From: JAHEJA01 sp965657215
GTDB taxonomy: Bacteria; Pseudomonadota; Alphaproteobacteria; Rhodobacterales; Rhodobacteraceae
Length of the DNA: 64,000 nucleotides
Direction of reading: 5' to 3'
NCBI GenBank assembly: GCA_965657215.1
Contig: CBFHNR010000009.1
Span: 1 to 64,000, forward strand
Part shown: piece after piece, positions 17,059-26,268 of the stretch
Position numbering within the stretch: the first letter of the stretch is position 1
Layout: each line of letters starts with the position of its first letter
Made by a program: the position numbers and the translations under genes
The notes under the pieces: generated by a model
What the model saw: the letters and a program-made list of their open reading frames with translations, nothing else
Told to the model about the DNA's origin: nothing
Databases searched by the model: none

Positions 17059-17549
17059 GACAGCTTTTTCGCCTTTTTTAACAGCATATCCCGTTTAACC
17101 TTGGACAGATGATCAAAATACATCTTACCGTTCAAATGGTCGATTTGGTGTTGAACCGAGGTTGCCCAAAGCCCAACAAAATCGCGCCGATCAATTATTC
17201 CGCTTTCGTTCAAAAACCGCACTGTCACAGCCCGAGGACGCTTGATCACCGCAGAGACACCAGGCAAATTGGGGCTTGCCTCATCATGATCGCGAAATTC
17301 AATCGACGCATGCAAAATTTCAGGATTGGCCATTTTGATAGCCTTACCCCGCTCAGGAGAGGCATCAACCACAGCCAAGCGAACCATTTCACCGATTTGC
17401 GTGGCCCCCATGCCGACACCCGGCATAGCCTCCATCGTATCAATCAAGTCTTGCCAAATTGAGCGGACCTCATCGGTAATTTCAGCAACCGGTTCGGCGG
17501 CGGTGCGAAGCCGTTTATCAGGCCAACGCAAACATTTTCTAACTGCCAT
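17055..17549 (-). CDS. Peptide deformylase-like protein with degenerate active site
   Basis: A 164-residue deformylase paralogue that keeps the fold motifs but not the chemistry. Motif 1 reads GVGMGATQ (44-51). The Cys of motif 2 (EGCLS) is missing, the region reading EASPNLPGVS (90-99). In motif 3, HExxH, the catalytic Glu is Gln135 (QHQIDHLNG). With one metal ligand and the catalytic base gone it is unlikely to deformylate. It overlaps def by one base (TAATG) and fmt by four. It could bind N-formyl peptides, the ribosome or the true Def, or carry a different activity; there is no evidence for any of these. Confidence 0.9.
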   Translation of the reverse strand: MAVRKCLRWPDKRLRTAAEPVAEITDEVRSIWQDLIDTMEAMPGVGMGATQIGEMVRLAVVDASPERGKAIKMANPEILHASIEFRDHDEASPNLPGVSAVIKRPRAVTVRFLNESGIIDRRDFVGLWATSVQHQIDHLNGKMYFDHLSKVKRDMLLKKAKKLS

Positions 17550-18073
17550 TAGGCCAAGCCCCGCGCGATATCTCGTTTCAGCTTTTGCATTTTACGCGTG
17601 ATCATTTGGCGCTTCATCGCGCCGATATGATCGATAAAGAGCTTTCCATTCAAATGGTCAATTTCATGTTGCACACAGGTCGCCCAAAGCCCTGTGAACA
17701 CTTGTTGTTCTTCATTGCCATCTACTGTGATCCAACGCACCTCAACTTCGGTCGGGCGGGTCACTTCGGCGAATTGATCAGGGATCGACAAACAGCCCTC
17801 TTCATAAACATTGGTATCATCCGAGGATGCAATGATTTCAGGGTTGATCAAGACCATAGGCTTGGGCGCTTCGCCCTCTTCTTTGACGCAATCCATCGTT
17901 ATGATGCGATCCAAGACACCGATTTGCGGCGCGGCCAAACCGATCCCTGGGGCGTCGTACATGGTTTCAAGCATGTCATCAGCAAGCTTGCGCAAAGCAT
18001 CCGTTACATCGGAAACTGGCGCGCATGTTTTCTTTAAACGCGGGTCGGGGTGGATCAAAATCGGTCTAATCAT
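17549..18073 (-). CDS. def: Peptide deformylase
   Basis: A 174-residue metalloenzyme that removes the formyl group from nascent proteins. All three motifs are intact: GIGLAAPQ (43-50), EGCLS with metal ligand C94, and QHEIDHLNG with H136, catalytic E137 and H140. First gene of the def, def-like, fmt operon. The ribosome binding site is weak. Confidence 0.96.
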   Translation of the reverse strand: MIRPILIHPDPRLKKTCAPVSDVTDALRKLADDMLETMYDAPGIGLAAPQIGVLDRIITMDCVKEEGEAPKPMVLINPEIIASSDDTNVYEEGCLSIPDQFAEVTRPTEVEVRWITVDGNEEQQVFTGLWATCVQHEIDHLNGKLFIDHIGAMKRQMITRKMQKLKRDIARGLA

Positions 18074-18170
18074 AGCCAGAGATTTAGGACATCACGCCAA
18101 TTTGTGCAACGCCTCTTGCGTTCAATTTCTAATGCTTTAGCGTCTCAGCTAAACATTAAAGGAGCCCCCC

Positions 18171-19343
18171 ATGAATTTCGACGAAATCATCAACCGTCAC
18201 GGAACGCATTCTGTCAAATGGGACATGATGGAAAAAATCTATGGCGTCTCCAAAGATGACGGGATCGCCATGTGGGTGGCCGATATGGATTTTCGTCCAC
18301 CTCAAGCGGTCCAAGATGCACTTGAACAAATGAAATCAGACGGGGTTTATGGATATTACGGCGATGATACATCCTATCGCGCCGCTATCCAGTGGTGGAT
18401 GTCCAATCGACACGGATGGGACATTCAACCAGAGTGGATTTTCACCACGCATGGCTTGGTGAATGGGACGGCAATGTGTGTTGATACCTTTACCGATCCC
18501 GGCGATGGAGTTATTTTATTTACCCCTGTGTATCACGCCTTTGCCCGCGTGATTTCTGCGAACAATCGACAGGTGGTTGAATGTGAATTGGTGAACAATA
18601 ACGGGCGATACGAGCTCGATTTTGAGGCCTATGATGCGCAGATGACGGGATCCGAAAAAATGGTGATCCTCTGTTCGCCTCACAACCCATCGGGTCGTGT
18701 TTGGTCGCGCGAAGACTTGCAAGGTATTGCCGATTTTGCAAAACGTCATGACCTCATTTTGGTATCGGATGAAATTCACCACGATTTAGTTTTTGACGGT
18801 CACACGCATATCCCAATGCCACTGGTGGATGACACCATCAAGGATCGCCTGATCATGATGACGGCCACGACCAAAACGTTCAACATCGCAGGAAGCCATT
18901 CCGGAAACGTCATCATCGAGGATCCCAATCTTCGCGGAAAATTCGCGGCTCGGATGGGTGCTTTGGGCATCAGTGCGAATAGTTTTGGCCTCTTCATGGC
19001 CGAAGCGGCCTATAGCCCAGAAGGCGCCGAATGGTTGGATGCTTTGATTGCCTATCTCGATGGGAACCGAAAAATATTTGACGCGGGCGTGAATGCGATA
19101 CCCGGCGTTCAATCCATGGAAATGGGATCGACCTATTTGGCCTGGGTTGATTTTTCTGGAACAGGCATGTCCCGTCAGGAATTCACAGGCCGCATTCAAT
19201 CGGTTGCAAAGATTGCAGCCAACCACGGTCCGACCTTTGGCAAAGGGGGCGAGCTATTTTTACGCTTTAATTTCGCCACCCCACGGGCAACCGTCGAAGA
19301 GGCAGTAAAGCGTCTACAGGATGCCTTTAGCGACCTGCAATAA
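18171..19343 (+). CDS. MalY/PatB-type PLP-dependent C-S lyase (aminotransferase fold)
   Basis: A 390-residue fold-type I PLP protein of the MalY/PatB branch. The Schiff-base lysine is K235 in TATTKTFNIAG, with N172 (SPHNPSGRVW) and D200 (VSDEIH) as cofactor contacts; the WVADMDF motif near residue 35 is characteristic. Members cleave cystathionine or cysteine conjugates to pyruvate, ammonia and a thiol. AAAGGAG is upstream. Its 3' end lies one base from the end of the next, convergent gene. Substrate not determinable; cystathionine beta-lyase is the usual annotation. Confidence 0.85.
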   Translation: MNFDEIINRHGTHSVKWDMMEKIYGVSKDDGIAMWVADMDFRPPQAVQDALEQMKSDGVYGYYGDDTSYRAAIQWWMSNRHGWDIQPEWIFTTHGLVNGTAMCVDTFTDPGDGVILFTPVYHAFARVISANNRQVVECELVNNNGRYELDFEAYDAQMTGSEKMVILCSPHNPSGRVWSREDLQGIADFAKRHDLILVSDEIHHDLVFDGHTHIPMPLVDDTIKDRLIMMTATTKTFNIAGSHSGNVIIEDPNLRGKFAARMGALGISANSFGLFMAEAAYSPEGAEWLDALIAYLDGNRKIFDAGVNAIPGVQSMEMGSTYLAWVDFSGTGMSRQEFTGRIQSVAKIAANHGPTFGKGGELFLRFNFATPRATVEEAVKRLQDAFSDLQ

Positions 19344-19344
19344 C

Positions 19345-19689
19345 TCAGCTTAACAAGGCGATCGGGGAGCTTTCGTCCCGATAGAAATCAAGCGGAGCTG
19401 AGGTTTGGGCGGCTGTGTTATGTTTGAATTCGAATAAGATCTCATCGCCTTCTTCCTCGGATGCAACAATTAGACAGCGTGACAAGTGACGCGCCCCATC
19501 CATCAGATCAACATAGCCGCGCAAATGTGGGGCGTGATCTGCATCAAGGGAAAACCCAGTCTCCCAAAAACGCAATACTGGATAGACCGATTTGGAATCA
19601 CGAATACGCAACCGCGACTTGCTTTTTAGGCTTTTCTTCCGCGCGGCATCCAAGCCATCTTGGACTTCCTTGGATAGAAATGTTGTCAT
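19345..19689 (-). CDS. Conserved hypothetical protein, 114 residues
   Basis: I do not recognise the family. The ATG at 19689 has GGAGG six bases upstream, much better than the longer frame. The N-terminus is helical and basic (DAARKKSLKSKSRLRIR, about 13-29), followed by a mixed region with FWETGFSLDADHAPHLRGYVD and a short acidic stretch (ASEEEGDE). No signal peptide or membrane segment. A CtrA-like site lies about 55 bases upstream of the start. Composition matches the neighbours, so it is likely a native Rhodobacterales protein. Confidence 0.7.
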   Translation of the reverse strand: MTTFLSKEVQDGLDAARKKSLKSKSRLRIRDSKSVYPVLRFWETGFSLDADHAPHLRGYVDLMDGARHLSRCLIVASEEEGDEILFEFKHNTAAQTSAPLDFYRDESSPIALLS

Positions 19690-19744
19690 ATCAGGCCTCC
19701 GATTTCGCTGTGTGTAGTGTCCACCAATGACAATCAAAAACAAG

Positions 19745-19759
19745 TTAACCATTTGTAAA
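19745..19759. promoter_or_regulatory. Possible CtrA binding site
   Basis: TTAACCATTTGTAAA resembles the CtrA full site TTAA-N7-TTAA with one mismatch and begins with the frequent half-site TTAACCAT. It lies between the divergent hypothetical and glutathionyl-hydroquinone reductase genes. Confidence 0.35.
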
Positions 19760-19887
19760 ATTTAATATACGTAAGGGTATTAATCTGACCACTGCGCAAA
19801 TCCGCACAGACCCTGCGCGTTTGCTTGGAATGGAAATTCTGGCCTCATACCGATATCTAGGGGTGAAACCGCATGGAGATATCGAAA

Positions 19888-20859
19888 ATGGGACTATTGG
19901 TAGACGGCATCTGGAAAGATCAGTGGTACGATACAAAATCAACAAACGGAAAATTTGTGCGCACAGAAGCCAAATTTCGCAACTGGATTACCGCAGACGG
20001 CAAGAATGCACCCGATGGGATAGCCTATCCAGCCGAATCGGGGCGGTATCATTTGTATGTCTCGCACGCCTGTCCTTGGGCACATCGCACCCTGATTTTT
20101 AGAGCATTGAAAGACCTCACAGATCACATAACCGTGTCTGTTGTGCATCCAGACATGTTGGACAAAGGATGGACCTTTGAAACGGACGATCATGGGGCGC
20201 GTGGTGATGACTTGTTTGGCCTCGACTTTATGCATCAAATCTATACCAAAGCCGTTCCTGATATGAATGGACGTGTGACCGTACCAGTCTTGTGGGACAA
20301 ACAGACAAACACCATCGTGTCTAACGAATCCTCTGAAATCATCAGAATGTTCAACTCGGCCTTTGATCACATTACTGGCAACAGAACTGATTACTGGCCC
20401 GAAGATCAACGAGCCGACATCGAAATGGTAAACGATCGCATCTACAACACCCTAAATAACGGTGTCTATAAATGCGGATTTGCCACCACCCAAGAGGCCT
20501 ATGATGCCGCAATCACCCCGCTATTCGATACACTCGACTGGCTCGAAGCCCGCCTTGGCGAAAATAGATACCTGATGGGCGATCATATAACAGAAGCAGA
20601 TTGGCGATTATTCACCACTCTGATCCGGTTTGACGCGGTGTATCACCTTCACTTTAAATGTAACCGCAAGCGCATAATGGATTATGCAAATCTCTGGGGC
20701 TACACGCGGGAATTATACCAAGTTGAGGGTGTCGCAGAAACAGTCAACATGAACCACATTGTGCGGCATTATCATTACAGCCACGACACCATAAATCCAA
20801 ACCGGATCCTTCCAATCAACCCGGTTTTGGATTTCCAAGCACCTCATAATCGCGGTTAA
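19888..20859 (+). CDS. Glutathionyl-hydroquinone reductase (Xi-class GST)
   Basis: A 323-residue Xi-class glutathione transferase that reduces glutathionyl-(chloro)hydroquinones. The N-terminal MGLLVDGIW, the long insertion before the thioredoxin fold, and the catalytic C62 in the CPWAHR motif are family marks. The start is taken at 19888 because family members begin MGLLVDG and GGAG lies nine bases upstream; an ATG five codons earlier is possible. It overlaps the convergent receiver-domain gene by four bases. Confidence 0.88.
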   Translation: MGLLVDGIWKDQWYDTKSTNGKFVRTEAKFRNWITADGKNAPDGIAYPAESGRYHLYVSHACPWAHRTLIFRALKDLTDHITVSVVHPDMLDKGWTFETDDHGARGDDLFGLDFMHQIYTKAVPDMNGRVTVPVLWDKQTNTIVSNESSEIIRMFNSAFDHITGNRTDYWPEDQRADIEMVNDRIYNTLNNGVYKCGFATTQEAYDAAITPLFDTLDWLEARLGENRYLMGDHITEADWRLFTTLIRFDAVYHLHFKCNRKRIMDYANLWGYTRELYQVEGVAETVNMNHIVRHYHYSHDTINPNRILPINPVLDFQAPHNRG

Positions 20860-21218
20860 GTCACGTCCGCGTAATGTTCAACCATGGCTGCCAAATCTTC
20901 GGGTGGGGTGGCCGTGGGCACAAAGGCACAAGCATTTGAGCAATGCTGGAAAATTGACCCATCTGAAAAAAAGCTCGTGTTTGTCACAAAAACCACGCGA
21001 GCATCCGGATGTTTATAATTGGCATAATCCGACACCGCAAAGGCACTTCCTTTGTCCAACACAACATCCAAGACAATGACATCAAATTTTTGTCGCGCCA
21101 GTAATTCGATGGCCTCAACTTCGGACGCAACGAGACTAACATTGGCACCTTGGCGCTCCAAAGCCCGTCGCCAAATCGCCCCAAGCTCAAGTTTTTCAAG
21201 CACAATTAAAACGTTCAT
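20856..21218 (-). CDS. Stand-alone receiver-domain protein, atypical
   Basis: A 120-residue single response-regulator receiver domain with no output domain. D51 (VIVLDVVLD) sits at the phosphorylation position and T79 fits the conserved Thr/Ser. The acidic pair near residue 8 is reduced to one Glu (IVLEKLE instead of VVDDE), and the usual Lys-Pro near residue 100 is replaced by FVPTAT. It may therefore be phosphorylated poorly or not at all and act as a pseudo-receiver. No kinase gene is nearby. Confidence 0.8.
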   Translation of the reverse strand: MNVLIVLEKLELGAIWRRALERQGANVSLVASEVEAIELLARQKFDVIVLDVVLDKGSAFAVSDYANYKHPDARVVFVTNTSFFSDGSIFQHCSNACAFVPTATPPEDLAAMVEHYADVT

Positions 21219-21438
21219 TTCACCTCAACACAATAGTTAACCCCAGTCCCAAAGGTCTTGTGCGACAGAAATCTAAACGAAAGGTTAATTTCCAAGTAAG
21301 AAAGGTAAACAATTTCTTATTTTCCGAAAAATTTCAATTGTCGGCATAGCCTTGCCAAGGATGATCAGAGCCAATCATTCCCCTATGACAATGGGAATTC
21401 ACCTGCTACCGATTAGAAAACACTTAGGGAGATTTGAA

Positions 21439-22614
21439 ATGCGGCGCATTTTATCAGGTATTTTTGCACTCACATTGGCGCAGTCTGCGCAAGCAGCAAC
21501 TCAATGTGGCGGCACCTTCAACAATTTTGTCTCAGGCCTCAAATCTGAAGCCACAAGCAGAGGCTATTCCTCTCAAACGATCAATTCCTTTTTCCAAGGC
21601 GTCAGCCAAGACCCCAAAGTCATCAAAGCAGACCGATCGCAAGGCGTCTTCCAACTGCCTTTCTTGGACTTCTCAAGCCGATTGATCAGCAAACATCGCC
21701 TTGATCATGGGAAAAAGAACGCAGCCAAATTCAAATCAACCTTTGATCGCATTGAACGCGATTACGGAATTTCACGCGGTGTTCTTTTGGCATTTTGGGC
21801 CTTTGAAACCGACTACGGCGCGGTCCAAGGGAACTTCAACACGCGCAACGCCTTGGTTACATTGGCCCATGATTGCCGACGCCCTGAGCTTTTCCGCCCC
21901 CAAGTTTTTGCAGCGCTAGAACTTTATCGCCGTGGCGACTTTGACCCCATCACGACACAAGGCGCATGGGCCGGCGAAATTGGCATGGTGCAAATGTTGC
22001 CTGGGGACATTTTAGAAAGTGGCGTTGATGGGGATGGCGATGGACGTGTCACATTGAAAACATCTGCACCAGATGCCCTGATGACTGGAGCGAAAATGCT
22101 TCATGAATTAGGCTGGAAACGGGGTCAACCTTGGCTTCAAGAGGTTATCGTTCCTCAAAATCTTGATTGGTCACAAACAGGACTTGATACAGAAAAATCG
22201 GTGTCTCAATGGGCCAACCTCCGCGTCAAACCACGCGCAGGATCCTTACCGAGCGGCAATATGAAAGCCTCGGTTCTTTTGCCCCAAGGCCGCAATGGAC
22301 CTGCATTCCTCGCCTACCCTAACTTCCGCGTCTACTTTGAATGGAACAAAAGCTTTGTCTACGTGACAACAGCTGCCTACTTTGGCACCCGCTTAGAAGG
22401 CGCAAGCCCCTATCGGGCTGGCAACCCAAGCCCAGCGCTTTCAGGTCAGCAAATGAAAAGCCTGCAAAGCAAATTGGTAAAACGGGGATATGACGTCGGT
22501 AAAATTGACGGGATATTAGGGGCAAAAACGCGCGCCGCCGTTCAAGACGTTCAAAAGAAACTTGGCCTTCCAGCAGACGCGTGGCCAACGACTGCTTTGC
22601 TAAACGCATTGTAA
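21439..22614 (+). CDS. Lytic murein transglycosylase (MltB-like) with peptidoglycan-binding domain
   Basis: A 391-residue secreted protein: signal peptide about 1-19, an MltB-type (SLT_2) catalytic domain, and a C-terminal PG_binding_1 domain at about 335-391 (SLQSKLVKRGYDVGKIDG). The catalytic Glu is E123 in WAFETDYG. It cleaves the MurNAc-GlcNAc bond to 1,6-anhydro products in the periplasm. GGGAGA lies eight bases before the ATG; the longer upstream frame lacks a ribosome site and a signal peptide. It converges on smc, with a hairpin between. Confidence 0.9.
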   Translation: MRRILSGIFALTLAQSAQAATQCGGTFNNFVSGLKSEATSRGYSSQTINSFFQGVSQDPKVIKADRSQGVFQLPFLDFSSRLISKHRLDHGKKNAAKFKSTFDRIERDYGISRGVLLAFWAFETDYGAVQGNFNTRNALVTLAHDCRRPELFRPQVFAALELYRRGDFDPITTQGAWAGEIGMVQMLPGDILESGVDGDGDGRVTLKTSAPDALMTGAKMLHELGWKRGQPWLQEVIVPQNLDWSQTGLDTEKSVSQWANLRVKPRAGSLPSGNMKASVLLPQGRNGPAFLAYPNFRVYFEWNKSFVYVTTAAYFGTRLEGASPYRAGNPSPALSGQQMKSLQSKLVKRGYDVGKIDGILGAKTRAAVQDVQKKLGLPADAWPTTALLNAL

Positions 22615-22624
22615 ACCTGACGGG

Positions 22625-22668
22625 ATGGTGGGTGGGGCGATGTGCTCTGCACGAGCGACACTCACCAT
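22625..22668. terminator. Nested hairpin between lytic transglycosylase and smc
   Basis: ATGGTGGGTG (22625-22634) pairs with CACTCACCAT (22659-22668) with one mismatch, enclosing a GTGC-tct-GCAC hairpin (22642-22652). It lies between two converging genes, two bases from the smc stop codon. There is no T-run, so intrinsic termination is uncertain. Confidence 0.4.
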
Positions 22669-22670
22669 TC

Positions 22671-25600
22671 TTACGCAACCAAAGCTTCTGCTTTCTTCAA
22701 GTCAACAGACACCAGTTGCGACACGCCCTGCTCTTGCATTGTAACCCCAAACAATCGATCCATCCGTGCCATCGTGACCGCATGGTGCGTGATGATCAAA
22801 AACCTGGTATTCGTGCGTCGGCACATTTCGTCCAATAGATCACAAAAGCGCGTCACATTGGCATCATCGAGTGGCGCATCAACTTCGTCCAACACACAAA
22901 TCGGCGCAGGGTTTGCCAAAAACACCGCAAAAATCAACGCCATCGCGGTCAAGGTTTGCTCCCCCCCCGACAAAAGCGAAAGCGTGCTCAATTTCTTACC
23001 AGGCGGCTGGCACATAATCTCCAAACCGGCCTCTAACGGATCATCACTTTCAACCAACTCAAGGGTGGCTTCCCCCCCACCAAAGAGATGCGAAAACAAC
23101 AATCCGAAATTACTGTTCACTTGCTCAAACGCAGTCAAAAGACGCTCGCGGCCTTCTCGGTTCAAACTTGCAATACCCCCTCGAAGGGTTTTGATCGCAT
23201 CTTCCAAGTCGGCCTTTTCTTTGACCAGCTCCGCATGCTCAACTTCAATCTCTTTGGCATCTTCTTCCGCGCGCAGGTTCACGGCTCCCAAGGCTTCCCG
23301 CTGACGCTTTAACCGATTAACTTCCCCCTCGATTGCTTCCGAGGCAGGTAACTTGTCAGGATCCACATCAAGCTGGGCCAGCAAATTTTCTGGCGTGGCG
23401 TCAAGCTCTTCTGCCATGCGCTCCGCCGCCTGAACCACACTGTCCTGAGCGGCATCTGCACGTGCTTCAGAACGCGCACGAACCTCGCGTGCTTCCGACG
23501 CCGCACGTTCAGCATCCCGCTCCGCACTCATTGCTTCTCTTAACTGAGTTTCCGCGTCAGCCAAAGCATCCGAGGCCGCCTTACGACGCGTCTCGGCGGT
23601 CTCAATCGCCCCATTTAAATCCGCACGCTTTGCCGCCAATTCCTCTGGCTGGGCCGAGGCCGTCGTTAATTCCGTTTCGGCTTCAAGCTTACGCTCACTT
23701 AATTCTGCACTGCGCTTTTCTGCAGAGTCCAAGCGATGTGTCCACCCGCTTATTTCCTTGGTCACTTCTTGACTACGCCGTGTTCGACTTTCCCCTTCAC
23801 GACGCAATTCATCAAAAGCAGAGCGTTTTGACATCATCGTGATCCGCGCCGCTTCCACCGTCATTTTGACCGCATCGACCTGACCACGCGCTTCATCCAA
23901 GTCACCCAACTCAGCAAAGGCTGTTTCTGCGTCTTTCAATTGACGCCGCGCAGCAAGCGCCTCTTCTTCATGACGGCTCACAGCCAAGCCAAGGCTCTCC
24001 AATCGCCCTTCGGCCAAGTTCCGATCTGCTTCGGCTCGGCTCAGCGCGCGATTGGCCTCTGCAACCTGTTGGTCCGCTTGGCGCCTTGCGTCTCTGGCCT
24101 CTTTGTCCTTTTTGCTCAGCTCTAACAGCTCAGCAGTGAGCATGTCATGCGCGCCGCGGGCTCCGTCCACTCGGACGCTCGCCCGCTCCATTTGCTGCTT
24201 GAGCTCTTCAAGGCGGTTCAACTGCTGCAACCTCAAGGCCGCCGCCGATGGCGCATCTTCGGACCAAGCGCGATAGCCATCCCAACGCCACAAATCCCCT
24301 TCGGGGCTGACCAAGCGTTGACCAGGTTTTAGCGCCGCCTGCAGTCTGTTTCCCTCATCCGCATCAACAAGGCCAATTTGGCTCATGCGGCGCGCCAAGA
24401 CATCTGGCACAGAGACGTGGTTCGTCAATGATGTTATCCCAGTTGGGAGAGCCTGAGACACGTCATAATCCTCAAGCTGCGTCCATCCCGAGGGGCCATC
24501 GCCGTCAACTTCTGGCGCGCGTAAATCATCGGCTAATGCTGCACCCAAAGCTTTTTCAAACCCCTTTTCAACCTGAAGCCGATCCAAAATTTGTCCACCC
24601 TCGGCTGTGTCTCGCTCTACCAATTTAGAAAGGGCGGTCACCTCGGCGCGTAATGCGTTGGCTTCTCCCTCGGCTTCAGAACGCTCGGCTCTTGCGTCTG
24701 CTTCGCGTGATTGGGTCTGGGCACGGGATGTTTCAGCTTGCGACAACGCCTCCTCTGCCGCCGCAGCCTCCGTGACAGCCACCGCTTCTTTGCTTTGAGC
24801 CGCTTCAAAATCTGCCTTTGCCTTATCCAAGGCAAGTTGACTTTGAGCGACGGCATCACGGGCTTTGATCGCCTCGTGTTCCGATTTCTCGAGCGTCTTT
24901 TTGCTGTCTTCCACAAAGCGATGCGCGGATTGATGACGTGCGGCCAGTCGCGCGACATCTTCGGTAAGTTGGGTCAATTCGCTTTCACGGTCTTGCAAAA
25001 TGCGGGCGGCATCCTGTGCATCTTGGGACGCGGCTTCGAGCTTGGCATCATGCCCCACGGCGGCCTTGGCCAATTCTTTTGCCTCCCACTCAAGGCGCTG
25101 AATGGTTTCGCCTGCATCGCGGTTCAGACCCGTTTCACGCTCCATATCTTTATCAAGTTGGTCAATGCGATTTTGCAGGGTGTCTATGCGACGGCGTGCT
25201 TGCTCTTCTTGATCGCTTAACGTGTCGCGCTGAACCTGAAGCCTCTGGAGAATCGCGGCGGCAACGGCCTCTTCTTCGCGAAACGGGGGAAGCGCCTCTT
25301 CGGCTTGGGTGCGTGTTTTGCTGGCTTGTCTGGCTTGGGTCTCTGCCTGCGCTGCCAATTTGGTTTGCTCTTGCAAATCTTGCTGTGCGATCAAGCGCGC
25401 TTGATCCGCATCCCGCCACCGACGAAAGAGCAATAACCCCTCCGCGTGACGCAAATCTTCACCGATTGCACGATACCGCGCGGCTTGGCGGGCTTGGCGG
25501 GCAAGCTGGGCAAGTTGATTGGCAAGCTGTTCAATGACATCATCCACACGCGCCAGATTGCTCTCGGCCCCTTTGAGCTTGAGCTCCGCTTCGTGGCGAC

Positions 25601-26126
25601 GTTGATAGAGCCCAGAAATGCCAGCCGCTTCTTCTAGGATACGGCGTCTGTTTTTCGGCTTAGAATTGATCAGTTCCGCAATTTGCCCCTGACGCACCAA
25701 CGCGGGTGAATGCGCCCCCGTTGACGCATCTGCAAATAACATTTGCACATCTCTGGCTCGGACGTCTTTGCCCCCGGCTTTATAAGCACTTCCCACATCA
25801 CGGGTGATACGGCGGACAATGTCGATGAAATCTTCATCATTGAACCCCGCAGGTGCAAGGCGGTCCGAATTATCAATCGATAGGCTTACTTCTGCAAAAT
25901 TGCGCGCTGGTCTGGTTGAGGCCCCTGCAAAGATGACGTCTTCCATGCCGCCGCCGCGCATCGCTTTGGGACGGTTTTCGCCCATGACCCATCTCAGCGC
26001 TTCTAATAAATTTGATTTCCCGCACCCGTTTGGCCCGACAACACCCGTCAGACCGTCCTGAATAATTAATTCAGTCGGATCTACGAAGCTTTTGAAGCCA
26101 GTCAACCTGAGTTTACTAAAATGCAA
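22671..26126 (-). CDS. smc: Chromosome segregation ATPase SMC
   Basis: A full SMC protein of about 1151 residues: N-terminal ABC half with Walker A GPNGCGKSN, a long coiled coil, a hinge near the middle, a second coiled coil, then the signature LSGGEQ and Walker B ending CVLDEVDAPLDD. It compacts and separates chromosomes with ScpA and ScpB, which are not in this window. No in-frame ATG lies near the conserved start; I use the TTG at 26126, which gives LHFSKLRLTGFKSF, equivalent to the usual MxFxKLRLxGFKSF. A GTG at 26228 would add 34 residues outside the family. Confidence 0.95.
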   Translation of the reverse strand: MHFSKLRLTGFKSFVDPTELIIQDGLTGVVGPNGCGKSNLLEALRWVMGENRPKAMRGGGMEDVIFAGASTRPARNFAEVSLSIDNSDRLAPAGFNDEDFIDIVRRITRDVGSAYKAGGKDVRARDVQMLFADASTGAHSPALVRQGQIAELINSKPKNRRRILEEAAGISGLYQRRHEAELKLKGAESNLARVDDVIEQLANQLAQLARQARQAARYRAIGEDLRHAEGLLLFRRWRDADQARLIAQQDLQEQTKLAAQAETQARQASKTRTQAEEALPPFREEEAVAAAILQRLQVQRDTLSDQEEQARRRIDTLQNRIDQLDKDMERETGLNRDAGETIQRLEWEAKELAKAAVGHDAKLEAASQDAQDAARILQDRESELTQLTEDVARLAARHQSAHRFVEDSKKTLEKSEHEAIKARDAVAQSQLALDKAKADFEAAQSKEAVAVTEAAAAEEALSQAETSRAQTQSREADARAERSEAEGEANALRAEVTALSKLVERDTAEGGQILDRLQVEKGFEKALGAALADDLRAPEVDGDGPSGWTQLEDYDVSQALPTGITSLTNHVSVPDVLARRMSQIGLVDADEGNRLQAALKPGQRLVSPEGDLWRWDGYRAWSEDAPSAAALRLQQLNRLEELKQQMERASVRVDGARGAHDMLTAELLELSKKDKEARDARRQADQQVAEANRALSRAEADRNLAEGRLESLGLAVSRHEEEALAARRQLKDAETAFAELGDLDEARGQVDAVKMTVEAARITMMSKRSAFDELRREGESRTRRSQEVTKEISGWTHRLDSAEKRSAELSERKLEAETELTTASAQPEELAAKRADLNGAIETAETRRKAASDALADAETQLREAMSAERDAERAASEAREVRARSEARADAAQDSVVQAAERMAEELDATPENLLAQLDVDPDKLPASEAIEGEVNRLKRQREALGAVNLRAEEDAKEIEVEHAELVKEKADLEDAIKTLRGGIASLNREGRERLLTAFEQVNSNFGLLFSHLFGGGEATLELVESDDPLEAGLEIMCQPPGKKLSTLSLLSGGEQTLTAMALIFAVFLANPAPICVLDEVDAPLDDANVTRFCDLLDEMCRRTNTRFLIITHHAVTMARMDRLFGVTMQEQGVSQLVSVDLKKAEALVA

Positions 26127-26220
26127 ATTGTCACCAGTTATGATTCTCTTGTTGGTATTGTGTTCGGGTGATAGGCTCTGAGTCAATGAAGCACCCCATA
26201 ATCTATGAAGTGGCGCCGAC

Positions 26221-26229
26221 TTATCCACA
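26221..26229 (+). promoter_or_regulatory. Perfect DnaA box upstream of smc
   Basis: TTATCCACA is the exact consensus DnaA box. It is about 95 bases upstream of the smc start and 40 bases upstream of the divergent acetyltransferase gene. It is single, so not an origin; it could be a regulatory or titration site, or chance. Confidence 0.4.
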
Positions 26230-26268
26230 AGATATTGCGATCTCAGAGCGCAAATTTAAGAGAATTTT

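Noticed and set aside
22671..26126. Many long antisense frames within smc
   Set aside because: They follow the codon pattern of the smc coiled coil read on the other strand and carry no recognisable domains or ribosome sites.
26127..26228. GTG start for smc
   Set aside because: Would add 34 residues before the invariant N-terminal strand, and they do not resemble any SMC extension; TTG at 26126 matches the family start.
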